Positions 8,064-15,174 of a DNA stretch of 29,305 nucleotides are shown here, piece by piece; the first letter of the stretch is position 1; each line of letters begins with the position of its first letter. This DNA comes from an uncultured Bacteroides sp. (GTDB lineage: Bacteria > Bacteroidota > Bacteroidia > Bacteroidales > Bacteroidaceae), in contig USSR01000011.1 of the NCBI GenBank assembly GCA_900557355.1, positions 1 to 29,305 of the forward strand, in the 5' to 3' direction. The notes beneath the pieces were generated by a model. That model ran no database searches, was not told the DNA's origin, and worked only from the letters and a program-made list of their open reading frames with translations. Both the position numbers and the translations under genes were made by a program.

Positions 8064-9345
8064 AATCCTGTATACGTGAAATAGCAATATTGAATGACTT
8101 AAAGATTTCACTTATATCGCTGCCTAAGTTCTTATAGACATACTGCATGGAATCTTCTGAAGCTCTCTCTGCCTGATAGAAACAGGTATTCTGTAATACG
8201 CCCTCTTTACGGGCTATTGACTGAATAGCAGATACCATATCAGGATTATGGCTTGCAACTATTATTTTGAGCCCTACTTGTTTATGAAGCAACACCAGTA
8301 AACGAGCAAATTCTACAATCCATTGAGGATGAAGATGCGCCTCAGGTTCATCAATAAGCAAAAGAGACTCTTCATTCAAGTATCCATTTTCAAGCAAACG
8401 TTGCAAGTAAGCGAATGACTTGATTCCGGTGGCTGTAGACGCAAGCGTGATATCCAATCCATCAGTACGATGATAATGTAATTCGTCATTCTTAAACCAT
8501 CCCTTATCCACTGAAATCTTACCATTAATGGAACGCATTATCCGGGCTAAAAGAAGTCTATTCCGCTCCGGTATATTAGTTCCCGTGGAGCTAAGCATCA
8601 TATTCGCCAACTCTTTCCAATGATTTAACTCTGATCCTTCTACTGCTAATGCCATAGGGGTATCAATATATATTGCTCTATGCAACATATAAGGCATACT
8701 GAAACACCGTTCTGCCAAAAGAGGAATCTGGTCTTCATATAACTGAATAGAAGCAGGAGGATCAAAGATTCCTTCTTCAATCAGATATTCATAGATATAC
8801 CCTTGTAATCTCCCAACCGGATGCATCCTTAAGTCATCTAAAAGATTGATGTATGCAGCCGCAACAATATTCTCTAAATCATCACAGTAATCATCCAAAG
8901 TAATACCTCCATCCAATGATATAGCAAGATATGTCAGAATTCGATTTTTATTCCCCTCGTCACCACTATTCATATAACTTACTAACTCTTTCCGGAAAGA
9001 GGCTAACACATCCAAACTCGCATGAAAAAGACTTTCAATATCCCCATATACAACTCTGGTCTCCAGCAAGCGGCTATAGGTAACATTGATATTCTCATCT
9101 CCTCGATTCACTATATCCCTACGCACTCGATCCGGTTTACGCAAGCAATCTTGTATCTGCTTCAACAAGTCGTTATAAGCAAACTCATCAAACCTGTTAA
9201 AACCATTAATCAGATAATAAAGCCAACGGGACAATGTACTTTTTCCACATCCATTTTCTCCGGCAAGCACAGTTATGCCATTAATAGCAATATCTGCTTC
9301 TTTAATCGCATTATAATCGGATAATGTATATCTGTAATTACTCAT
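8038..9345 (-). CDS. AAA/ABC-type ATPase of the OLD/AAA_21 kind
   Basis: A 435-residue cytosolic ATPase. Motifs in order: Walker A GENGCGKST (residues 29-37); a helical insert of about 250 residues; a signature-like segment with TATGIKSF (304-311); Walker B LLLIDEPEAHLHP (328-340) with catalytic Glu at the DEPE; and the H-loop VASHNPD (His366). This layout matches SMC/RecF/OLD-related ATPases that dimerise over ATP, not membrane ABC transporters, since there is no transporter partner. Unlike full OLD proteins it has no C-terminal Toprim domain, which would leave any effector function to the downstream overlapping gene. Such ATPases commonly partner with nucleases or toxins in phage defence. 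It has its own probable promoter at 9373-9380 and runs antisense to the flanking PUL genes, suggesting an insertion into the PUL. Confidence 0.88.
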   Translation of the reverse strand: MSNYRYTLSDYNAIKEADIAINGITVLAGENGCGKSTLSRWLYYLINGFNRFDEFAYNDLLKQIQDCLRKPDRVRRDIVNRGDENINVTYSRLLETRVVYGDIESLFHASLDVLASFRKELVSYMNSGDEGNKNRILTYLAISLDGGITLDDYCDDLENIVAAAYINLLDDLRMHPVGRLQGYIYEYLIEEGIFDPPASIQLYEDQIPLLAERCFSMPYMLHRAIYIDTPMALAVEGSELNHWKELANMMLSSTGTNIPERNRLLLARIMRSINGKISVDKGWFKNDELHYHRTDGLDITLASTATGIKSFAYLQRLLENGYLNEESLLLIDEPEAHLHPQWIVEFARLLVLLHKQVGLKIIVASHNPDMVSAIQSIARKEGVLQNTCFYQAERASEDSMQYVYKNLGSDISEIFKSFNIAISRIQDYGSTGLSE

Positions 9346-9372
9346 AAGTCTTCATCAAATCATTGAACACAA

Positions 9373-9380
9373 CAAAAATA
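9373..9380 (-). promoter_or_regulatory. Bacteroides-type -7 box for the ATPase operon
   Basis: The minus strand reads TATTTTTG, a full match to TAnnTTTG, starting 35 bases upstream of the ATPase start codon. No clear TTTG -33 element is found at the usual spacing. Confidence 0.5.
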
Positions 9381-9595
9381 GAGTATTTATTTGAATTGAT
9401 AGATAAACTCATTAGATTCTTTTCTTTCAAACTTCATCATTAAACTTTAACCATACAACCATTTTGCCAATCTGTCAATTTGATAATCCTATTCGCACGA
9501 GAAGCTTCCCTTTCCACCCTAAGTAGAAGAAAAAGAAAAAATCGCAGGGATTCCATTTCGCATGATTTCCCCTATCCTTTCTCCTTTACGCTTTT

Positions 9596-9623
9596 ATGAC
9601 ACATCTATCTCCTTTTGTGTCAT
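9596..9623. repeat. 8-bp inverted repeat upstream of the GH76-GH125 operon
   Basis: ATGACACA (9596-9603) and its exact complement TGTGTCAT (9616-9623) are separated by 12 bases. It lies 20 bases upstream of the putative HTCS operator and about 60 upstream of the -7 box. It could bind a second, dimeric regulator; no partner site was found elsewhere in the window. Confidence 0.4.
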
Positions 9624-9643
9624 TCCCTTTCTGTAGTACATTA

Positions 9644-9663
9644 ATGTCGCGAAATCGTATATC
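9644..9663 (+). promoter_or_regulatory. Putative HTCS operator, GH76-GH125 operon
   Basis: The sequence fits ATGTC-N8-GTATATC. The same bipartite motif with identical N8 spacing lies before the GH38 gene (18863-18882) and the second GH76 gene (22264-22283). Its second half begins 25 bases before the -7 box. The assignment to the HTCS is inferred from shared occurrence in this PUL. Confidence 0.6.
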
Positions 9664-9681
9664 GTTTTACAGGTCGGCGAG

Positions 9682-9689
9682 TAACTTTG
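9682..9689 (+). promoter_or_regulatory. Bacteroides-type -7 box for the GH76-GH125 operon
   Basis: TAACTTTG is a full match to TAnnTTTG and lies 64 bases upstream of the GH76 start. There is no TTTG -33 element 19-21 bases upstream, as expected for a promoter that needs an activator. Confidence 0.65.
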
Positions 9690-9753
9690 CATATTAAGAA
9701 AAAGTTTTGCCGACTGAAACAAAATATTAACCCAATAACAATCTAAATTAAGA

Positions 9754-10956
9754 ATGATGAACTCAAAACAAGTATTCTTCGGGCTATTGGTATGCATAGC
9801 CGCACTGACCGGTTGCGACACCCAGAAACAGGTAGTCGTAGGCAATGAACTCTCCCTGACACGGGCCAAGCAAACATTGGATTCCCTATACCAGAACTAC
9901 TCTGCTCCCGGCACATGCCTGCTTCGCGAAAATTATCCTTCGAATGTTGGCGACTACACCGCAACCTATCTGGCATCCGAAGAACAAAAGAATATACCCA
10001 ACCAATATTCCTACTTATGGCCTTATTCCGGCACCTTCTCCGCAGTAAGTGCCTTATATGAGGTTACACAAGATACCCTCTACAAATCACTGCTCGACAA
10101 GAAGGTATTAATAGGCTTGGAAGAGTATTTCGATACCCAGAGAACACCCGAAGCTTACGCTTCCTATATCCGCACAGCTCCCCAATCCGACCGTTTCTAC
10201 GATGATAATGTCTGGCTGGGCATTGACTTCACCGACACCTATTTAGCAACTAAAGAAGATAAATACCTTCAGAAAGCAAAACTCATCTGGAAGTTTATAG
10301 AAAGCGGCATGGATGATAACTTAGGTGGTGGCATCTACTGGTGCGAACAAAAGAAGGGCTCCAAGAATACCTGTTCCAATGCTCCCGGCTCAGTCCTCGC
10401 ATTGAAACTCTTTAAGGCTACCCAGGATAGTGCTTACCTGAAGCAAGGGGAACAACTGTACAAATGGACCCAAGCCCAATTACAAGACTCAACAGACTAC
10501 CTGTACTTTGACAATATATCCCTGAATGGGAAAATAGGTAAAGCCAAGTTTGCCTACAACAGCGGACAAATGATGCAATCCGCCTCTTTACTATATCAAC
10601 TCACCGGAAAAGAGGAGTATCTGACCGATGCACAAAATATAGCTCAGGCATGCCATAACTACTTCTTTACGGACTATACCCCGGAACATGGCGAAGCATT
10701 CAGAATGATCAAACAGGGAGATGTATGGTTTACCGCCGTCATGCTGAGGGGGTTCATCGAGCTTTATCATATAGACCACAATAAAACCTATCTGGATTCT
10801 TTCAATAAGAGTCTGGACCACGCCTGGGAACATGCCCGCGATGAGAAAGGTCTTTTCAACACCGACTTCACCGGCAATAACCGGAATGAACGGAAATGGC
10901 TTCTCACACAAGCTGCCATGGTAGAAATGTATGCCCGCCTTGCAGCTATCCAATAA
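9754..10956 (+). CDS. GH76 endo-alpha-1,6-mannanase, lipoprotein
   Basis: A 400-residue lipoprotein (lipobox LTGC, Cys21) with an (alpha/alpha)6-barrel-type GH76 domain filling the rest. The adjacent aspartates typical of GH76 catalysis are present in RFYDDNVWLGIDF (D150, D151). Other family-like segments are YSYLWPYSGTFSAVSALYEVT, GGGIYWCEQ, SNAPGSVLALKL and AYNSGQMMQSASLLY. GH76 enzymes cut the alpha-1,6-mannan backbone, such as that of yeast cell-wall mannan, at internal sites. The residues after Cys (DTQKQ) are only mildly acidic, so surface or periplasmic placement is uncertain. The next gene is a GH125 exo-acting alpha-1,6-mannosidase 35 bases downstream, giving an endo/exo pair. Two ATGs (9754, 9757) are possible starts. 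Confidence 0.93.
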   Translation: MMNSKQVFFGLLVCIAALTGCDTQKQVVVGNELSLTRAKQTLDSLYQNYSAPGTCLLRENYPSNVGDYTATYLASEEQKNIPNQYSYLWPYSGTFSAVSALYEVTQDTLYKSLLDKKVLIGLEEYFDTQRTPEAYASYIRTAPQSDRFYDDNVWLGIDFTDTYLATKEDKYLQKAKLIWKFIESGMDDNLGGGIYWCEQKKGSKNTCSNAPGSVLALKLFKATQDSAYLKQGEQLYKWTQAQLQDSTDYLYFDNISLNGKIGKAKFAYNSGQMMQSASLLYQLTGKEEYLTDAQNIAQACHNYFFTDYTPEHGEAFRMIKQGDVWFTAVMLRGFIELYHIDHNKTYLDSFNKSLDHAWEHARDEKGLFNTDFTGNNRNERKWLLTQAAMVEMYARLAAIQ

Positions 10957-10991
10957 TAATCATACTAATAAAATATCAATACTTCAAGAAT

Positions 10992-12455
10992 ATGAAAAAG
11001 AAGAAGATCGGCCTATGCGCAGTGGCACTATTATGTATGAGTGGCACTGCCAAAGCAGCACTGCCTGCTCTGAAGCAAGATAACACGAAAGTAGTAAATC
11101 ATGCTCAAATAACCGCTGCTTACAAAACAAATCGTCCGGCAGTAAAGAACCGCCTCTACACATCACAAGCAGTAGAAGCGGAAATCCTGCGGGTAAAGAA
11201 GTTACTGACCAATGCCAAACTGGCATGGATGTTCGAAAACTGTTTCCCCAACACATTGGATACCACCGTACACTATCGTCTCTTGAATGGCAAACCGGAT
11301 ACTTTTGTCTACACCGGTGACATCCATGCCATGTGGTTACGTGATTCCGGTGCACAAGTGTGGCCTTACGTACAACTTGCCAACCAGGATCCGGAACTGA
11401 AGAAGATGCTGGAAGGTGTAATCCGCCGTCAGTTTATGTGCATCAACATCGATCCTTATGCCAATGCTTATAATGATGGTCCGGTAGGCGGCAGCTGGAT
11501 GTCGGACCTGACAGACATGAAGCCCGAACTCCATGAACGCAAGTGGGAGATCGATTCACTCTGCTACCCGCTTCGTCTGGCCTATCAGTATTGGAAAGAA
11601 ACCGGTGATGCCAGTGTCTTCGATCAAGCCTGGATTGAAGCGATTACCAATATCCTGAAAACGTTCAAGGAACAGCAACGCAAGGATGGTGTAGGTCCTT
11701 ATAAGTTCCAACGCAAGACGGAACGTGCTCTCGATACCCTGAACAACGATGGTCTGGGTGCTCCTGTCAATCCTGTCGGACTAATTGTGTCCTGCTTCCG
11801 TCCATCCGATGATGCAACCACTTTCCAATATCTGGTTCCATCTAATTTCTTTGCCGTATCTTCTCTAAGAAAAGCGGCCGAAATTCTTTCAACGGTAAAC
11901 AAGAACAACAGCTTATCGCAAGAATGTACAGCACTTGCCGATGAAGTGGAAACCGCACTGAAGAAATATGCTACTTACAACCACCCGGAATTCGGTACTA
12001 TTTATGCTTTCGAAGTGGATGGCTTCGGCAATCACATGCTAATGGACGATGCCAATGTACCGAGCCTGCTCGCTATGCCTTATCTGGGTGATGTAGATGT
12101 AAACGATCCCATCTATCAGAACACCCGCCGTTTCGTATGGAGTGAAAGCAATCCGTATTTCTTCAAAGGAAAAGCTGGCGAAGGAATCGGTGGCCCGCAC
12201 ATCGGCTACAATATGGTATGGCCTATGAGTATCATGATGAAGGCATTCACCAGCCAAGACGATCAGGAAATCAAAGAATGTATCCGGATGCTGATAAACA
12301 CAGATGCAGGTACAGGTTTCATGCACGAATCCTTCCATAAAGATGATCCGGCAAACTTCACCCGCGCTTGGTTCGCCTGGCAAAACACACTTTTCGGAGA
12401 ATTGATTCTGAAACTGGTAAACGAAGGAAAACTGGATTTACTGAATAGTATTTAA
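10992..12455 (+). CDS. GH125 exo-alpha-1,6-mannosidase, periplasmic
   Basis: A 487-residue protein beginning at the ATG of MKKKKIGLCAVALLC. An in-frame upstream start at 10896 would lie inside the previous gene and lacks a signal peptide. The signal peptide is probably cleaved after GTAKA (residue 22). GH125 hallmarks are GDIHAMWLRDSGAQVWPY (109-126), GGSWMSDLTDMKPELHERKWEIDSL (166-190), CFRPSDDATTF (268-278) and GFMHESFHKDDP (442-453). By comparison with characterised members the general acid should be an Asp in RPSDD (D273/D274) and the base Glu446 in HESF. The enzyme removes single mannose units from alpha-1,6-mannooligosaccharides by inversion, completing the work of GH76. Length is normal for the family. 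It is co-transcribed with GH76 and the downstream DUF4965-family gene. Confidence 0.95.
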   Translation: MKKKKIGLCAVALLCMSGTAKAALPALKQDNTKVVNHAQITAAYKTNRPAVKNRLYTSQAVEAEILRVKKLLTNAKLAWMFENCFPNTLDTTVHYRLLNGKPDTFVYTGDIHAMWLRDSGAQVWPYVQLANQDPELKKMLEGVIRRQFMCINIDPYANAYNDGPVGGSWMSDLTDMKPELHERKWEIDSLCYPLRLAYQYWKETGDASVFDQAWIEAITNILKTFKEQQRKDGVGPYKFQRKTERALDTLNNDGLGAPVNPVGLIVSCFRPSDDATTFQYLVPSNFFAVSSLRKAAEILSTVNKNNSLSQECTALADEVETALKKYATYNHPEFGTIYAFEVDGFGNHMLMDDANVPSLLAMPYLGDVDVNDPIYQNTRRFVWSESNPYFFKGKAGEGIGGPHIGYNMVWPMSIMMKAFTSQDDQEIKECIRMLINTDAGTGFMHESFHKDDPANFTRAWFAWQNTLFGELILKLVNEGKLDLLNSI

Positions 12456-12463
12456 AAAACAAG

Positions 12464-14980
12464 ATGCAAAAACAAATGAAAAGTCTATTTACAACGATGT
12501 TGGCAATCGGACTGTTCTGCCAATCACAAGCAGCCGACTTGTTCACACCTGTACAGAAAACGGAACTTCGTGCACCATCTGTAACACTGATTACTTCCGA
12601 TCCATACCTTTCCATCTGGTCACCCTACGACAAACTGAATGAAGGAAGTACCGAACACTGGACTGGAACCGAGCATCCGCTTATCGGAGCTGTCCGTGTA
12701 GACGGAAAAGTATATCGTTTCATGGGAAAACAAACGTTGGAGGCTATACTCCCAATGGTTGAAGATGAAATATGGGAAGGTAACTACACCTTCCAACAAC
12801 CCGCCGGAAGCTGGACAGACATCGAATACAATGCCAATGGTTGGAAAGCCGGAAAAGCTGCTTTCGGAAGTTCAGACAGATCTATGATCGGAACCCCTTG
12901 GAAAAGTGAACCGGACATTTGGGTACGCCGTGAATTCAATCTGAACGAAGATCTGAGCAACCGTCCGGTCTACCTGAAATACTCGCATGATGATGTCTTT
13001 GAACTCTATCTGAATGGCGAACGCTTGGTAGCAACAGATTATTGCTGGAGAGATAACGTACTCTTGGAATTGACTGCTGAAACCAAAAAGAAGCTTCGCA
13101 AAGGCAAAAATGTAATTGCCGCCCACTGTCACAATACAACCGGAGGCGCCTATGTAGATTTCGGGTTATTCGTGCCTAACAACCAAACGACTGCCTTTGA
13201 AAATCTTGCCATACAGAAATCTGTTTCCGTGTTGCCCACGCAGACTTATTATACATTCGCTTGCGGACCGGTAGAACTGAATGTCGTGTTTACAGCCCCC
13301 TTGATGCTGGACGATCTGGATCTCATCTCTACTCCGGTCAACTACATCTCTTATCAGGTGCGCTCCATCGACAAAAAACAGCATGATGTACAGGTATATA
13401 TAGAAACCACTCCACAACTGGCAGTAAACAAACCCATACAACCTACAATTGCTAAAGTGATCCGCCGCAATGGTTTGAGTTATATACAGGCCGGAACAAT
13501 CGACCAACCTGTCACAGCCCACAAAGGCGACCTGATTTGTATAGACTGGGGGTATGCTTATATTGCAGGCAATATGAATGCAACCACAGCAGCCAGCTTG
13601 GGCGATTACAATGAAATGAAATCGACATTTGCCTCAAGCGGAAAGTTACTTCCCAGCAAAGGGGAGATCGTCACACGTCAGGCAAAACTGATGCCTGCCA
13701 TGGCATACACCGACAACTTGGGAATGGTATCTGCAACCGGAAAGTCCGGATTCATGATGGTAGGTTACGACGACATTTATTCCATCGAATACATGTACCA
13801 GCGTCGTATGGCTTACTGGAAACACGATGGTAAAGTAAGTATCTTCGATGCATTCGAACGTGCCAAAGAAAATTATGAAAGCATCATGCAACGTTGCCGT
13901 GCCTACGATGCCATGATTCTGAATGATGCCGAACAGGCTGGCGGTCGCAAATATGCCGAACTCTGCGCATTAGCTTACCGTCAGGTGATTGCCGCCCATA
14001 AGCTGTTTAAAGATGAAAAAGGCAATTTGCTGTTCTTCTCTAAAGAAAACAATAGCAACGGATGTGTCAATACGGTTGACCTGACTTATCCTTCCGCCCC
14101 CTTGTTCCTGATATATAATCCCGACCTCCAAAAAGCAATGATGACCAGTATCTTCGAATACAGTGCAAGCGGACGCTGGAATAAGCCGTTCCCTGCTCAC
14201 GACCTGGGCACCTATCCCATAGCCAACGGTCAGGTGTACGGCGGTGATATGCCACTTGAGGAAGGGGGTAATATGGTAATTCTGACAGCAGCCATTGCCA
14301 AAGCAGAAGGCAATGCCAATTATGCCAAACGGTACTGGGATCTATTGACTATCTGGACCGACTATCTCGCAGAATACGGGCAGAATCCTGAAAACCAATT
14401 ATGTACGGATGACTTTGCCGGACACTGGGCACACAATACCAACCTGTCCGTAAAAGCAATCATGGGCGTTGCCGCTTATAGCGAAATGGCACGTATGCTT
14501 GGCATGAATGATATTGCCGACCGATACACAACAACTGCAAAGAAGATGGCCGTAAAATGGGAAGAAATGGCACGTGAAGGTGACCACTACCGTCTGGCTT
14601 TCGACCGTGAAAACACCTGGAGCCAGAAGTATAATATGATATGGGACAAAATGTGGAATTTGAACCTATTCCCCGGTGTTGCTGAAAAGGAAATCAAATA
14701 TTACCTGACCAAACAGAATGCTTACGGTCTGCCGCTGGATAACCGCAAGACTTACAGCAAGTCCGATTGGATTATGTGGACAGCCGCCATGGCTTCCGAC
14801 CAGGCTACATTTGAAAAGTTCATTGATCCCATTTACAAATATGCCAATGAAACAATCTCCCGTGTACCAATGAACGACTGGCACTATACCGATACAGGTA
14901 CCTGGGTTGGTTTTAAGGCTCGTTCTGTAATCGGAGGTTACTGGATAAAAGTACTGATGGACAAAATGCAGGAGAAATAA
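12464..14980 (+). CDS. DUF4965/DUF5127/DUF1793 (glutaminase A-like) family secreted protein with an inserted beta-sandwich domain
   Basis: An 838-residue protein. The start could be Met1 or Met5; both give a signal peptide ending near SQA/A. The opening LRAPSVTLITSDPYLSIWSPYDKLNEGSTEHWTG and the later QRRMAYWKHDGKVSIFDAF, GYDDIYSIEY and FPAHDLGTYPIANGQVYGGDMPLEEGGNM segments match the DUF4964/DUF5127/DUF4965/DUF1793 architecture, often labelled glutaminase A. The C-terminal half resembles an (alpha/alpha)-toroid like that of many glycosidases. Residues about 105-240 look like an inserted galactose-binding-type sandwich (WVRREFNLNED, YLKYSHDDVFELYLNGERL, GKNVIAAHCHNTTGG). The reaction is unknown to me. 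The position after GH76 and GH125, with an 8-base gap, favours glycan processing over glutamine hydrolysis. A bidirectional terminator follows. Confidence 0.85.
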   Translation: MQKQMKSLFTTMLAIGLFCQSQAADLFTPVQKTELRAPSVTLITSDPYLSIWSPYDKLNEGSTEHWTGTEHPLIGAVRVDGKVYRFMGKQTLEAILPMVEDEIWEGNYTFQQPAGSWTDIEYNANGWKAGKAAFGSSDRSMIGTPWKSEPDIWVRREFNLNEDLSNRPVYLKYSHDDVFELYLNGERLVATDYCWRDNVLLELTAETKKKLRKGKNVIAAHCHNTTGGAYVDFGLFVPNNQTTAFENLAIQKSVSVLPTQTYYTFACGPVELNVVFTAPLMLDDLDLISTPVNYISYQVRSIDKKQHDVQVYIETTPQLAVNKPIQPTIAKVIRRNGLSYIQAGTIDQPVTAHKGDLICIDWGYAYIAGNMNATTAASLGDYNEMKSTFASSGKLLPSKGEIVTRQAKLMPAMAYTDNLGMVSATGKSGFMMVGYDDIYSIEYMYQRRMAYWKHDGKVSIFDAFERAKENYESIMQRCRAYDAMILNDAEQAGGRKYAELCALAYRQVIAAHKLFKDEKGNLLFFSKENNSNGCVNTVDLTYPSAPLFLIYNPDLQKAMMTSIFEYSASGRWNKPFPAHDLGTYPIANGQVYGGDMPLEEGGNMVILTAAIAKAEGNANYAKRYWDLLTIWTDYLAEYGQNPENQLCTDDFAGHWAHNTNLSVKAIMGVAAYSEMARMLGMNDIADRYTTTAKKMAVKWEEMAREGDHYRLAFDRENTWSQKYNMIWDKMWNLNLFPGVAEKEIKYYLTKQNAYGLPLDNRKTYSKSDWIMWTAAMASDQATFEKFIDPIYKYANETISRVPMNDWHYTDTGTWVGFKARSVIGGYWIKVLMDKMQEK

Positions 14981-15000
14981 GTATCTCCTGCACCATACCT

Positions 15001-15107
15001 GAGCCCTATCTGAAGCACACTTGCTCCGTACCTTCTCCATCCAGAGGTACCTCTGAGTGGAGAAAGTACGGCAATGGTACGAAGCAAGTATGTTTCAGAT
15101 AGGGTTC
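15001..15107. repeat. Long imperfect inverted repeat with an inner palindrome
   Basis: Left arm 15001-15032 (from GAGCCCTATCTGAA, continuing through ACTTGCT and CGTACC) pairs with the right arm at about 15076-15107 (ending TTCAGATAGGGTTC). Over about 32 positions I count two A/C mismatches and two G-T wobbles. Between the arms is an exact 14-bp palindrome CAGAGGTACCTCTG (15042-15055) and further short pairing of CTCCA with TGGAG. The element lies between two convergent genes, right before the terminator. It could be an extended RNA hairpin, a decayed small mobile repeat or a processing site. No flanking target duplication is evident. Confidence 0.7.
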
Positions 15108-15113
15108 AAATAG

Positions 15114-15157
15114 AAAATCCCCGATATCCCGTCATGAAGAAGGATACCGGGGATTTT
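15114..15157. terminator. Bidirectional rho-independent terminator between the DUF4965-family gene and GH38
   Basis: AAAATCCCCGATATCC (15114-15129) pairs with GGATACCGGGGATTTT (15142-15157) with one mismatch around a 12-base loop. A-runs on the left and T-runs on the right provide a U-tract in both directions. It separates convergent stop codons at 14980 and 15175. Confidence 0.85.
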
Positions 15158-15174
15158 AATTCAAACGCCTTTAT

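Larger units (their letters stand above)
9346..9753. promoter_or_regulatory. 408-base intergenic region with divergent promoters
   Basis: This stretch contains no convincing gene. On the ATPase side it carries a minus-strand -7 box (9373-9380). On the mannanase side it carries an 8-bp inverted repeat, a putative HTCS operator and a plus-strand -7 box, listed separately. The middle part (about 9400-9590) is AT-rich with purine runs such as AGAAGAAAAAGAAAA near 9525-9540, and I see no further structure there. Confidence 0.7.

Noticed and set aside
8064..8111. Longer start for the small ATPase-partner protein
   Set aside because: It would overlap the ATPase coding end by 74 bases. The ATG at 8063 gives a shorter, more typical coupled overlap, though the longer form cannot be excluded.
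9594..9869. 91-codon minus-strand open frame over the GH76 promoter
   Set aside because: It covers the putative operator and -7 box and runs into the GH76 signal-peptide codons in antisense; no similarity to known proteins is apparent.
10896..10991. N-terminal extension of GH125
   Set aside because: It overlaps the GH76 gene by 61 bases in another frame and would bury the signal peptide; the ATG at 10992 fits.
15001..15157. Possible CRISPR or transposon end
   Set aside because: Only one inverted repeat pair is present, with no regularly spaced repeats, no transposase gene and no visible target-site duplication.
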